Virus record (IMG/VR): IMGVR_UViG_3300025133_008937
Coordinates: 1 to 31,211 of that record
DNA length: 31,211 bases
Source: a virus
Direction: 5' to 3' (one strand)
Shown here: positions 7,634 through 16,007 of the stretch, in pieces
Numbering within the stretch: the stretch's first letter is position 1
Layout: the number at the start of each line of letters is the position of its first letter
Made by a program: the position numbers and the translations under genes
Notes under the pieces: model-generated
What the model saw: the letters and a program-made list of their open reading frames with translations, nothing else
Database searches by the model: none
Told to the model about the DNA's origin: nothing

Positions 7634-8581
7634 CTACCAGATGAACCTTTTCTTATAGTGTTCAACAATAGAATCTATTTCATCATCAAATTCTTTTTTT
7701 GGCGACCAGCCAAGACTTCGCAACTTATCATCGTTGAGCGCGTAACGAACGTCCTGTCCCACTCGTTTATAAGAGAAGTCAACATATTGTTGCCAATCAT
7801 CGGAATCATAATAGGCTTTTATAATCTTTCTTACGGTTTCTGCATTTTCTTGCTCAAAACCCCCGGCAACATTATAAATTTCATTAAGTTTACCCGAATC
7901 TATAATAGCCAAAACAGCTTCTGCTGTATCATCTGCATGGAGCCAATTTCTAATTGGTTTTCCTTGATCGTGCAATCTAATTTTTCTTTCTCGATTTAGA
8001 TTTTTTACAGCCACTGGGATTAATTTTTCTGGATATTGCCCAATTCCATAATTGTTAGTCGGACGCAAAATAACATAATTAATACCATAAGTTCTGGCCC
8101 AAGCCAAAACAAGCATATCTGCTGCTGCTTTTGCGGCTGAATATGGATTGGAGGGTTTTAAAATATCTGTCTCGTAATGATCGCCTGTTCCGATATCTCC
8201 GTAAACCTCATCAGTGCTAAAATGGAAAAAGACTGGTCTTTGAGTCACATTATCAGGCTTAAACCTGATGAGTTCTAAAAGGTTTTTAGTTCCAATAATG
8301 TTGCTATTCATGAAAGCATCGCTATTGATGATGCTATTTCCGACGTGAGATTCTGCGGCAACATTTATAACGTAATCACAATCATAAAGCTTATCTAAAT
8401 CTTTGATATCGATCCCTTCGAACCTAAAATTTTTAAATTTATTAAATTCTTCTAAAAGATCTTCATTTGCAGCATAAGTGCATTTATCGATTCCAAAAAC
8501 CATCCAACCTCTTTCAAGACATTTTCGTGTAACATAAGAACCAATAAAACCAAGACAACCTGTTATATAAACAATTTTCAT
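7634..8581 (-). CDS. NAD-dependent nucleotide-sugar 4,6-dehydratase (RmlB-like)
   Basis: A 315-residue extended SDR. Its ITGCLGFIGSYVTRKCLE is the NAD-binding segment. NVAAESHVGNSI, FFHFSTDEVYGDIG and YSAAKAAADMLV carry the Thr-Asp-Glu and Tyr-x3-Lys catalytic residues typical of dTDP-glucose 4,6-dehydratase. LRPTNNYGIGQYPEKLIP and the GKPIRNWLHADDTAEAV block are also RmlB-like. The TDE triad argues against the CDP-glucose branch (RfbG), whose equivalent is usually TSDK. It probably makes an NDP-4-keto-6-deoxyhexose, feeding the adjacent RfbH-type dehydrase and the C-methyltransferase. The nucleotide specificity is inferred, not shown. It overlaps the RfbH-like gene by 4 bases. Confidence 0.88.
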   Translation of the reverse strand: MKIVYITGCLGFIGSYVTRKCLERGWMVFGIDKCTYAANEDLLEEFNKFKNFRFEGIDIKDLDKLYDCDYVINVAAESHVGNSIINSDAFMNSNIIGTKNLLELIRFKPDNVTQRPVFFHFSTDEVYGDIGTGDHYETDILKPSNPYSAAKAAADMLVLAWARTYGINYVILRPTNNYGIGQYPEKLIPVAVKNLNRERKIRLHDQGKPIRNWLHADDTAEAVLAIIDSGKLNEIYNVAGGFEQENAETVRKIIKAYYDSDDWQQYVDFSYKRVGQDVRYALNDDKLRSLGWSPKKEFDDEIDSIVEHYKKRFIW

Positions 8582-9927
8582 TTGAAAAAACTCCGAACAA
8601 CCTCTTCTATGTAGTCTAGCTTTTCTTTTGTAATTCCGCTATATGTGCCAAGGAAAAAAGAGCTACTTGTGACCTTGTGGGCAATAGGAAAGGTTTGTTT
8701 TAAATTAATGTACTGTTTTGCATATTGTTTATAACCGGGATGATAAAGAATATTGCCAGAAAAATAAGAACGAGTTTGAATTTTGTGCTTCTCTAGGTGG
8801 GAGACAAAATCGTTTCGTAAAAAAAGATTATTTTCCTTTACCGTTAAAAGAAAAGCAAACCAACTTGGATCAGATCCTTCGACAGCTTCCGGTAAATGAA
8901 AATACTTCTCATAAGGTTTAAAAATTTCTGTTAGGCGCTCAAAGTTATTTTGCCGGTCAAGATGGAATTGATCAATTTTTTTAATTTGTTGAAGACCAAT
9001 GGCGGCTTGCATCTCTAAAGGTTTTACATTATAACCTATTTCATCGAATACATATCTATGATCATAAATAATTTCGGGAGCTTGAGGTAGCCAATTTCCG
9101 AAACGATTCCCGCAGGCCGTTTTACATAAAACGCTTCCCGGCATTTGGCTCGCGCAATAGCAAGCTCGACCCCAATCACGAAAGCTTGCTAAAATTTGTC
9201 TCAATTTAGAAGAGTTTGATGCTACAAAACCACCTTCGCCCATTGTTATATGATGGGCGGGATAGAAAGAGCACGAAGACATAGTTCCAAAAGAACCCAA
9301 TTTTTGACCTTTATAGGATGAACCAAGCGCATCACAACAATCCTCTAAAAAAACCAAATCATAATCTTTTACAATTCTTTGTACCCTATCCATATCTGGT
9401 GGGTTTCCTAGAACATGAGCAAATATGATTCCTTTTATCTCAAAATCTATATCTTCCTGAAGTATTTCTTCTACCTGATCAAGATCCAAATTTAAGCTTG
9501 GTAATGTCACATCAACGAAAACTGGTTCAAAACCACATTGAATTATAGGATTCAGCGTCGTTGGGAAACAAACGACTGGTGTGATAAATTTATCACCTTT
9601 GGAGAGATTCCAACGCTTTTTAATATATTTATCATTCGAAGTCAGCGCAGACATCATAAGAAGATTGGCTGAACTTCCAGAGTTTGTTAAGATTCCATCG
9701 GGTTTGCCGAGAAAATTGGCGAACTCTAATTCAAAGTTGCGCCCTTGTTTTCCTAAAACGAGCCATCCATCGAGAATGGCGTTAATAGCGGCCAAATATT
9801 CATCTTCTGTGAATTGGGGGCCAGAATATTGAATCCAGTCTTCGCCGGGAGTCCAGTTTTCCTGTTTTTCTTCAGCTACATATTGTTTAACAAGTTTTTG
9901 TATTTGAGTTAGAATCTCACTACTCAT
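8578..9927 (-). CDS. RfbH/E1-type NDP-4-keto-6-deoxyglucose 3-dehydrase ([2Fe-2S], PMP-dependent)
   Basis: A 449-residue DegT/DnrJ/EryC1-fold protein. The PLP-lysine of ordinary sugar aminotransferases is replaced by His225 in FYPAHHITMGEGG, the hallmark of the 3-dehydrases RfbH (E1) and ColD. Cysteines 198, 256 and 258 reproduce the C-x57-C-x1-C spacing of the E1 [2Fe-2S] cluster. The fourth ligand is probably Cys268 or Cys272, displaced by an insertion of a few residues relative to the usual x7. The N-terminal extension (LTQIQKLVKQY) is also RfbH-like. The known reaction removes O-3 of CDP-4-keto-6-deoxyglucose with electrons from an E3 reductase. No E3 gene is visible here, so electrons would have to come from the host or a distant gene. 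Confidence 0.9.
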   Translation of the reverse strand: MSSEILTQIQKLVKQYVAEEKQENWTPGEDWIQYSGPQFTEDEYLAAINAILDGWLVLGKQGRNFELEFANFLGKPDGILTNSGSSANLLMMSALTSNDKYIKKRWNLSKGDKFITPVVCFPTTLNPIIQCGFEPVFVDVTLPSLNLDLDQVEEILQEDIDFEIKGIIFAHVLGNPPDMDRVQRIVKDYDLVFLEDCCDALGSSYKGQKLGSFGTMSSCSFYPAHHITMGEGGFVASNSSKLRQILASFRDWGRACYCASQMPGSVLCKTACGNRFGNWLPQAPEIIYDHRYVFDEIGYNVKPLEMQAAIGLQQIKKIDQFHLDRQNNFERLTEIFKPYEKYFHLPEAVEGSDPSWFAFLLTVKENNLFLRNDFVSHLEKHKIQTRSYFSGNILYHPGYKQYAKQYINLKQTFPIAHKVTSSSFFLGTYSGITKEKLDYIEEVVRSFFK

Positions 9928-10771
9928 AAAGAATCTCCGATAAAACTTTTTTAATACCGTTTTTTAACCCTATTAGATCGATTGTAAGCGATTCAAGACG
10001 AGACGAGTCTCCAGTATATGAAGAGCCTTTGTCATTGCTGTTAAAAAGTATTTGATTTTTAATGTTACCTTCGGAATGAACCAAAGTGGCTATTTCACGA
10101 AGCGTTAATTTCTGTTTATTATAACACATGTTTAAATCGTTTGGAAGTTGCTTCTTTCCAAAGTTTTCAATATAGTGTTCGATGACCTTACAAAGATCTT
10201 CAACAAAGAAAAAATCCATTTCTCTTGGTTGGTCAATTATAACAGGTCTTTTATTTTTGTAGTTACTGACAATTGACTTAATAAAACGAGTTTGGAGTTC
10301 AGTCGTTCCAAAGCAGCCAAAAAGTCTTAAATTGATTATATTTTTATCTAGTCCGATAATCTGGCGAGTTATTAAATTTTTTGCAAGCCCATAGAAGTCT
10401 TTTGGAAGTCTATTGAAGACCTCATCTTCTTTCATCTCATTTATATCAAGATCTTTATTGAATTCTGCTCCAGAGCCAAAATTTATCATTAATCTAAATT
10501 TATCTGAATTTCTTTGTAGGTTGTCGAACATTAAAAGATTCTTGATGAAATCTTCTTTTGAATCTTCTTCTCCTCGTTTGCCACCTTTTATGGCTGCGTG
10601 GAGAATGATGTCGATTTCGTTGTTCTGGAGAAAGGAGGAAACGGCTTTTTTGTCACAAACATCCAATTCGTTTCTACTTGTTGGAAGAATGACATAATCT
10701 TTACTTAATGAAAAATATTTTATAAATTCTTTACCAAGGAAACCATTGGCCCCTGTGATTAAAATGTTCAT
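9920..10771 (-). CDS. NAD-dependent epimerase/reductase, extended SDR (putative 4-ketosugar reductase)
   Basis: A 283-residue extended SDR with ILITGANGFLGKEFIKYF at the N-terminus, HAAIKGGKRG after the central strands, INFGSGAEFN with the catalytic Ser, and DFYGLAKNLITRQI with the Tyr-x3-Lys pair. LRLFGCFG follows the active site as in GDP-fucose synthase, RmlD and CDP-abequose synthase (RfbJ). It lies directly upstream of, and overlaps by 8 bases, the RfbH-type dehydrase. A 4-keto reduction completing a 3,6-dideoxyhexose, as RfbJ does, is the simplest role. GDP-fucose-synthase-like epimerase/reductase activity is the alternative. Confidence 0.8.
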   Translation of the reverse strand: MNILITGANGFLGKEFIKYFSLSKDYVILPTSRNELDVCDKKAVSSFLQNNEIDIILHAAIKGGKRGEEDSKEDFIKNLLMFDNLQRNSDKFRLMINFGSGAEFNKDLDINEMKEDEVFNRLPKDFYGLAKNLITRQIIGLDKNIINLRLFGCFGTTELQTRFIKSIVSNYKNKRPVIIDQPREMDFFFVEDLCKVIEHYIENFGKKQLPNDLNMCYNKQKLTLREIATLVHSEGNIKNQILFNSNDKGSSYTGDSSRLESLTIDLIGLKNGIKKVLSEILYE

Positions 10772-10778
10772 TTGAAAA

Positions 10779-11312
10779 TTAGAATTGGTGCTCTTCGACT
10801 AAAACGGTTGAAACGCCATCAGTTCGCTCATAAGCTTTAACATATTCTGGCATCACATCTTCCGCTTTGTTTAACTTAACAATATTAACCGTTTGAACAA
10901 TCTTTTTGAATCCTTCTGTAAAATCCCCAACATGTTGTTCTTGAGGATCAACTGGTTTTCTAACTCCAACTGCGACACGAATAATAACCTTTGGTTTATA
11001 TTGATCATCTGTCATCATCGCAAGTTTATCAAGATGATTGACAAGTTGATCGGCGGCTAAAAGTAAAAAGTTCCAGCGAGGAAAGACGGAAACAGGAGTA
11101 AATCCTGCGATTGCAAGGCCATTAGAAACGCCTAATTGTAAATTTTCGGCGACGGGCATCTCAATTCGTTTCTCTTCAGGGATATTTTCAAATGATTGAG
11201 CAATGGCAATTCCGCCATAAATCATACTTTGGCCAAGGAAAATAGTATCTTCTTTGGCCCCTAAATATTCCATGGCTTTTTTTAGTTCTTCTCCGTAAAT
11301 CAATTCTTTCAT
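10779..11312 (-). CDS. TPP-dependent E1 beta / transketolase pyrimidine-domain subunit (short)
   Basis: A 177-residue protein equal to the pyrimidine-binding domain of 2-oxo acid dehydrogenase E1 beta or transketolase. EMPVAENLQLGVSNGLAIAG carries the catalytic Glu56 that activates TPP, and GFTPVSVFPRWNFLLLAADQL is the following helix-strand block. It lacks the C-terminal transketolase_C domain that normal E1 beta proteins (about 330 residues) have. I took the ATG at 11312, one base after the alpha-subunit stop and preceded by AAGG. An in-frame start at 11456 would run through the alpha gene in another frame with no family similarity. It pairs with the upstream alpha gene. The product probably transfers a two-carbon unit to a sugar, by analogy with AviB1/AviB2-type systems; this is inference. 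Confidence 0.83.
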   Translation of the reverse strand: MKELIYGEELKKAMEYLGAKEDTIFLGQSMIYGGIAIAQSFENIPEEKRIEMPVAENLQLGVSNGLAIAGFTPVSVFPRWNFLLLAADQLVNHLDKLAMMTDDQYKPKVIIRVAVGVRKPVDPQEQHVGDFTEGFKKIVQTVNIVKLNKAEDVMPEYVKAYERTDGVSTVLVEEHQF

Positions 11313-11313
11313 T

Positions 11314-11922
11314 TTAAAAAAGCACCTTTGATCCTGTTCCGGCATGAGGGAAAACGTTCTCATATTCATAATATACACATTTAGATGAGCTTTCTGCAAG
11401 AGTTTTGATATCGCTTCCCCAAACAGCTTTAGTTGGAGTTGTGACGCTGTGTCCATTGTCAGCCACTACAAATGTAATTGGTAAATCATGAACTTCAGCA
11501 TAACGAAGCGATTCTTGAACCGTTCCTGTATAAAACGACATATCTCCCGTGAAACACCAAACATGACTTTCACTGTTTGAAAGTTTTAAGCCAAGCGCAG
11601 TTCCTACTGCAATTGGAGCGTTTCCGCCGACTATTGCCGAAGAGATTATATTGTGTTCTTTGAATGAAAGGCAGATGGACTTATTGTTTAAAATTGACTT
11701 ACGGACCTCTTCGCGGGGAACACCTTTCAAAAGACACTCCAAATGGCTTGCCCAAGTACAAAAACAAAAATCTTCAGGCTGGATATCTTTAAAGATCTTT
11801 ATAAGATGATCTTCGTTTCCGCCTCTCAAGTGGACGGGCGAACTAATCTTTGCATCGGCAAAAAGATCAAAGATTTCAAGTTCGAAATCCCTTAAATCCT
11901 TTGGGGTTAGCTTAGTGTCCAT
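11314..11922 (-). CDS. TPP-dependent E1 alpha-like subunit (short)
   Basis: A 202-residue protein resembling the TPP-diphosphate domain of 2-oxo acid dehydrogenase E1 alpha. HLRGGNEDHL and CTWASHLECLLKG resemble the substrate-side entry segment. SSAIVGGNAPIAVGTALGLK precedes the TPP/Mg motif, which begins GDMSFYTGTVQESLRYAEV (Gly126-Asp127-Met128) and ends VVADNG (Asp155-Asn156), a variant of GDG...NN. Normal E1 alpha proteins are 320-400 residues, so this form is minimal. The ATG at 11922 has GGAGAG just upstream; a TTG at 11934 is in frame but lies on the ribosome site. It is translationally coupled to the beta gene. In a sugar operon without E2/E3 it is unlikely to be part of a metabolic dehydrogenase complex. 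Confidence 0.83.
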   Translation of the reverse strand: MDTKLTPKDLRDFELEIFDLFADAKISSPVHLRGGNEDHLIKIFKDIQPEDFCFCTWASHLECLLKGVPREEVRKSILNNKSICLSFKEHNIISSAIVGGNAPIAVGTALGLKLSNSESHVWCFTGDMSFYTGTVQESLRYAEVHDLPITFVVADNGHSVTTPTKAVWGSDIKTLAESSSKCVYYEYENVFPHAGTGSKVLF

Positions 11923-12644
11923 TTTTCTCTCCAATGTTCTCGAATAAGTTTATCATAATCTGTTGTTTCTTTATGCATCCCCCAAGTCGCTTGTCCTTCG
12001 TGCCAGCGATAATAATAGCCGAGCCATTGAGGAATTGGATAAATAAAGATATTATTATCAGTTAGTTTGAAATATAGTTCATAATCTGACGCTCCAAGGT
12101 AATCTTTGCCGTTCCAAGTAAGAAGGCCGTCTTCATATATCTTTCGACTATAAATAACTGTTGGTGTATTTACAGGGCATTTTTCAAATAATATTTCCTT
12201 GAATTGTGAGGCGCTTTTATAAGAATGGCCAACATCTTTCAATATGTTGCCAGAACGGTTTTCGACACCTCTTATCCAGCTTTGAAGGCACAAGACCTTA
12301 TTGGGCCTTGCAAGAAAATATTTCATAAAGTTTGCAACGTAATCAGGACTAATAAAATCGTCGGCACCCAAAATTGTTATATAATCCCCAGAAGACAACT
12401 TCAAAGCTTCTTGAACTGGTTCCTCCCAAGCATATTTATAAAGATTCGGAGCAGAACCAATTATAAGGGTTTCATGTTCAGAATCAAGACGTTGCAGGAT
12501 TTCCAAACTATTGTCAGTACTTTCATTATCAATAGCAATAACTTCGACATTCTCATAAGTCTGAGAAAGTGCCGAGAGAACGCATTGCTCAACAAAAGGT
12601 TCTGCATTGAAACAAGGAATAATAATGGTTACGCGAGGTTTCAT
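11907..12644 (-). CDS. Glycosyltransferase family 2 (GT-A)
   Basis: A 245-residue GT2 enzyme that transfers a sugar from a nucleotide donor to an acceptor. VTIIIPCFNAEPFVEQCVLS begins the GT-A domain, ALSQTYENVEVIAIDNESTDNS is the donor-binding part, and YITILGADDFISPDYV contains a DxD-like metal-binding site (ADD). The C-terminal part (GASDYELYFKL, QWLGYYYRW) is like that of O-antigen GT2 enzymes. No membrane helices are seen. It ends 16 bases inside the E1 alpha gene and begins with an ATGA overlap on the upstream glycosyltransferase. The donor and acceptor are unknown. Confidence 0.9.
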   Translation of the reverse strand: MKPRVTIIIPCFNAEPFVEQCVLSALSQTYENVEVIAIDNESTDNSLEILQRLDSEHETLIIGSAPNLYKYAWEEPVQEALKLSSGDYITILGADDFISPDYVANFMKYFLARPNKVLCLQSWIRGVENRSGNILKDVGHSYKSASQFKEILFEKCPVNTPTVIYSRKIYEDGLLTWNGKDYLGASDYELYFKLTDNNIFIYPIPQWLGYYYRWHEGQATWGMHKETTDYDKLIREHWREKWTLS

Positions 12645-13477
12645 TCAAAGGCTCCGATAATCTTAGTAATAATTTCAGTTCTTTTTTCTCTCATTTTGTT
12701 TATAAGAGGCTCACCTTTAAGATGAAACCAATCCTCATGAGTGGCACCCACTAAAGAATTTGTAATTACTTTCATACCCGTCATTCTTGCTTCAACCACA
12801 ATACGAGATAATGTCTCGGGCGTTTTTGGAAAAAAGACCAAAGTATCGTTTCCTGCGAGTTCTTTTAGAAAGCCACTGTGGTCTGAATTTTTAATCAATT
12901 GGTAATCTAATTCTTTTGCTAAACAAAATTTAATTGAAAGGCTGGTATTCTTTGAAGGAATGTTAGAATCCATAACAGAACAACGAGAGACCTTTTCTTT
13001 TTTTGAAAGATCTTCGAGGAGATTAAGAACATCATCAGCCCAAAGGTTTCCACCTAAATTAATTACGTTGTCAAGTTTTAAGTTTTTTTTTATTATACTT
13101 TTATGAAAAGCTGATTGGCTCAAAACAGCCTTAGCATTCTTAAAAAAATCAGAATTGATAATTTCTGTTTCCGGTGCAATGAAGTCTTTAAACAGGCCCG
13201 GATTTCTTCTTCTTAAATATTTATGATCGTGTTCATAAATAACATAAGAATGTTCTTGTAAGAGTTGTTTGCTCTGCTGCGGCAGTTTAATAAAATTGGA
13301 AATAATAAATTTATGATCTTGATGAGCTTCGATGAAGGTTGGGATTAAATCTTCGGAATGGACTGTAACTATATTTTGATCTGCGGCTCTAAGACAACTT
13401 ATTACTTCTTGATCATTTAACTCGCCGCCGCCATTGATTTCGGAAGCAAAGAAGTCCGCCGAAAAAACAAAGTTCAC
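12641..13477 (-). CDS. GT-B type glycosyltransferase-like protein
   Basis: A 278-residue protein with an unusual, short GT-B-like layout. The C-terminal segment LVFFPKTPETLSRIVVEAR followed by MTGMKVITNSLVGATHEDW matches the E-x7-E donor-binding region of GT4 transferases. The N-terminal half has YVIYEHDHKYLRRRNPGLF and AKAVLSQSAFHKSII, seen in sugar transferases of marine phages and bacteria. It starts with GTG, overlapping the stop of the preceding GT4 gene (TAGTG). It is about 100 residues shorter than typical GT4 enzymes, so the N-terminal Rossmann domain is reduced. A specific donor cannot be assigned. Confidence 0.7.
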   Translation of the reverse strand: MNFVFSADFFASEINGGGELNDQEVISCLRAADQNIVTVHSEDLIPTFIEAHQDHKFIISNFIKLPQQSKQLLQEHSYVIYEHDHKYLRRRNPGLFKDFIAPETEIINSDFFKNAKAVLSQSAFHKSIIKKNLKLDNVINLGGNLWADDVLNLLEDLSKKEKVSRCSVMDSNIPSKNTSLSIKFCLAKELDYQLIKNSDHSGFLKELAGNDTLVFFPKTPETLSRIVVEARMTGMKVITNSLVGATHEDWFHLKGEPLINKMREKRTEIITKIIGAFE

Positions 13478-14742
13478 TAAGCATATTCCTCTACATCAAA
13501 ATCATCGAGCCATTGCTCCATATCATATTCCTCAAGAGGAATAGCTGCTTCTATAAACTTTTTAGATTGATTTTCGAAAGTAAACTCTTTTAAAATATAT
13601 TCTTGGAGCTGTTTGGCTTGTTTCTTAAACCGGCCATGTTCCTTGAGAACCTCACGAAGTTTCATTTTATATGAACCCTGTTGTGGGAAGCACCACATAG
13701 AATCCGGTTGAACTACTCCTTCCCAATGCGCTTCCTTTTGAACTTGATGCAAATCATAATCAACTTTTGCAAAATGAGCTTTCATTTTAGTGCGCTTCTT
13801 TTTGTCTTTTGTTGGTTTGTAAAGGAAATCTACATGACCACTCCAAGCCGGGGCAATTACGGGCAAACCTGAATAAGCGGCTTCAAACAATGGAAGGCCA
13901 AAACCCTCTCCATGAGAAAGAGAAATAAGTGCTTTAATCCCTTTTGCTTTATAAAGAGAGTGCATTTCTTGATCGGTAAAATCTCCATGTAAAAAATAAA
14001 CCTTACATTGTCTGTTATCGTAGCTTTGCAAAAGAGATTCAAGTTGCGTCCGGACTCTTTTTCGATCAATTTTTGAGCCACCTTTTTGAAAAGTTTTTAC
14101 AATCAAGCCTACGTCTGGATTATCAAAAAATTCTTCAACAAACCATTTTATTGTGTTTGCTAGATTTTTTCTGGGGCCAAATTGAGCCACAGTTAAAAAA
14201 TTAAATTTTGTAGAGGTATTCAGATCTAACGATACCTCTTCAAATGTTTTTACGGGATAATGTACCACATCGACTTCTTTTTTACACTTGAGAAATCCTT
14301 TTTCACCAGTTCTTTGATCGGTTCCTTCATATACAGTATTGAGAAATGTCTGCTTTGAATGTTCTGAAATGGTTATAATTTTATCCATCTCATTTCCTTT
14401 TCCAAGCCATTGCGGTGCCACTTTTGTAGTTTCAATGCCAGCAGTAACGCCAATATTCACCGGAGCCATTCTTTCCCACTCATTGGGAATTGTCACTTGA
14501 ACGCTAATATCAAATTGGCCGCCTTGTTGTTGATATAAAGCAGTTTTTTTAATATTCTCATCAAGCCATTGCCTTTCTTCATCATCTTCCCAAATCCAAT
14601 TCGATTGTCCCCAAGGAAGTGGCAATATATAAATATCAATTTTATCTTCAATCTCTCTGAGACATCTTAAAACAAATCTTGCATGTTCTCCATAGCCAGT
14701 TCTTGTTAAAACGGGTGCGCGGACGATAACTTTTTTATTCAT
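13477..14742 (-). CDS. Glycosyltransferase family 4 (GT-B)
   Basis: A 421-residue GT-B enzyme. The N-terminus VIVRAPVLTRTGYGEHARFV is an acceptor-domain strand with the Gly-rich loop. Inner blocks are FLTVAQFGPRKNLANTIKWF (start of the donor domain) and SLSHGEGFGLPLFEAAYSGL with the E-x7-E donor motif, then PVIAPAWSGHVDFL. I chose the ATG at 14742 because it overlaps the upstream stop (ATGA) and has a strong GGAGGAA site. A longer in-frame start at 14790 would add 16 residues that lie within the upstream gene. It is of similar length to the next GT4 but not its duplicate. The donor is unknown. Confidence 0.9.
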   Translation of the reverse strand: MNKKVIVRAPVLTRTGYGEHARFVLRCLREIEDKIDIYILPLPWGQSNWIWEDDEERQWLDENIKKTALYQQQGGQFDISVQVTIPNEWERMAPVNIGVTAGIETTKVAPQWLGKGNEMDKIITISEHSKQTFLNTVYEGTDQRTGEKGFLKCKKEVDVVHYPVKTFEEVSLDLNTSTKFNFLTVAQFGPRKNLANTIKWFVEEFFDNPDVGLIVKTFQKGGSKIDRKRVRTQLESLLQSYDNRQCKVYFLHGDFTDQEMHSLYKAKGIKALISLSHGEGFGLPLFEAAYSGLPVIAPAWSGHVDFLYKPTKDKKKRTKMKAHFAKVDYDLHQVQKEAHWEGVVQPDSMWCFPQQGSYKMKLREVLKEHGRFKKQAKQLQEYILKEFTFENQSKKFIEAAIPLEEYDMEQWLDDFDVEEYA

Positions 14743-16004
14743 TTGAGTTCCTCCAGAATCCAGCGTTGAATTTGTTTTCTTGTTTCCCAAGATCCTTCTT
14801 CTTCGTGAATCTGTAACATATAATCAACCCATTTTTGATTAAAGTCGTCAAAATTATAATTTTTCATAACATGCTCGCGACCTTTTTCTCCAAGAGCTTG
14901 ACGTTCTTTGCTAGAGAAATTATACATCTTTTTGAGTGCTTCAACGAAATCCCTTTCATTTAAACGATCTTCTTGAATCCAAGGAATGTCTTGAGATCCG
15001 ATAACAGTTTTTGAGGCGGGTTCGAGACCTATACCAAACCAATTTTCACCATCTGTAACTTGTTCCTGAAGACCACCAGTCATTGTAACGATAATTGGAG
15101 TCTCGCAGGCAAGAGATTCGAGAGTTGCAAGGCCGAAGCCTTCAGCATCAGAAATATTTATCGTGCAATCTGCAGCGTTGTACATTCTTGCCAAATCGTT
15201 AGGAGCAACTTTCTTTTGAGAGAAAAGAACTTGTCCATTGTTGAGTCCAAGCTCTTCGGCAATCATTTGTAAATCTTGACCATGGGGATCTTTTACTTCA
15301 GTGTGCATAACAAGCATTGCTTTGTCGTCGCCAACTTCCTCCAGAAACTTTTTAAACCAAAAAATCAAAGTTCCGCTTTGTTTTCTTCGAGCGTTTCGAT
15401 TATTCCAGAAGAAAACAAATTTCTCTGGGTCATAAAAATCACCAAAGCTTTGTTTCTTAAAATCATCAGCGTTTTCTTTTCCGAGGGGTTTAAAAATCTC
15501 AGAACTTACTGCATGAGGGATATATTCGGAAGATATATCTGGAGCAACCGTTTTTACAATGTCATCCGTAACTTTTGAAATAGCTGCAATTCTATCATTT
15601 GATTCATAAAAAACCTTATTGTAGGTAGGGTATGGATAATTATCCCAAACGTGATAATAGACCATAGGAGCTAAAGGCCTAATTTCATTCTCCATTTCCC
15701 ATAACCAGCCCCAAAATCTTGGATCTGTCATAAACCAAAGGATATCTGGTTTTTCTTGACGGAAAACGGAACGGACCATATCTGGACTTCCATAGCCGTC
15801 TACAGGAAAAATAATCCAATCATCTCCATATTCTTCTGTTTTCAAGGGCTTATACTCTTGGTGTTTAATTGCCCCTCCGAAACTGATTACCTTGAATTTA
15901 CCAGAATTCAAGAGCGCTTCGAAGATATATTTTGATTGAGTTCCGACGCCGGAAGGACTTAGTGGCATATCGCCAAGAGTGAAAACCTTAATTTTTTCGT
16001 TCAC
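14739..16004 (-). CDS. Glycosyltransferase family 4 (GT-B)
   Basis: A 421-residue GT4 enzyme. Its N-terminus KIKVFTLGDMPLSPSGVGTQ is the first strand and Gly-rich loop of a GT-B fold. AAISKVTDDIVKTV and IPHAVSSEIFKPL are the linker blocks that begin the donor half. FFWNNRNARRKQSGTLIFWF and ISDAEGFGLATLESLACETP (E-x7-E) follow. I chose a GTG start at 16004 with a GAGGTA site, because the in-frame ATG at 16061 lies inside the nuclease gene and encodes residues unlike the family. This is the first glycosyltransferase gene of the glycan operon. Donor and acceptor are unknown. Confidence 0.9.
   Translation of the reverse strand: MNEKIKVFTLGDMPLSPSGVGTQSKYIFEALLNSGKFKVISFGGAIKHQEYKPLKTEEYGDDWIIFPVDGYGSPDMVRSVFRQEKPDILWFMTDPRFWGWLWEMENEIRPLAPMVYYHVWDNYPYPTYNKVFYESNDRIAAISKVTDDIVKTVAPDISSEYIPHAVSSEIFKPLGKENADDFKKQSFGDFYDPEKFVFFWNNRNARRKQSGTLIFWFKKFLEEVGDDKAMLVMHTEVKDPHGQDLQMIAEELGLNNGQVLFSQKKVAPNDLARMYNAADCTINISDAEGFGLATLESLACETPIIVTMTGGLQEQVTDGENWFGIGLEPASKTVIGSQDIPWIQEDRLNERDFVEALKKMYNFSSKERQALGEKGREHVMKNYNFDDFNQKWVDYMLQIHEEEGSWETRKQIQRWILEELK
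14748..14754 (-). promoter_or_regulatory. Strong ribosome-binding site deciding the start at 14742
   Basis: GGAGGAA on the minus strand, about 5 bases upstream of the ATG at 14742. It makes this ATG a better start than the in-frame one at 14790 and places the initiation site within the last codons of the upstream gene, so translation is probably coupled. Confidence 0.8.
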
Positions 16005-16007
16005 TTG

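Noticed and set aside
7634-8581. CDP-glucose 4,6-dehydratase (RfbG) identity for the dehydratase beside RfbH
   Set aside because: Its STDEVYGD active site follows the dTDP-glucose dehydratase pattern; RfbG proteins usually have TSDK at this place.
8578-9927. Ordinary PLP sugar aminotransferase
   Set aside because: The PLP lysine is His225 and the Fe-S cysteine spacing C-x57-C-x1-C is present, both marks of a 3-dehydrase.
11312-11456. Longer N-terminus for the E1 beta subunit (start at 11456)
   Set aside because: The extra 48 residues lie in another frame of the E1 alpha coding region and show no E1 similarity; ATG 11312 is well placed.
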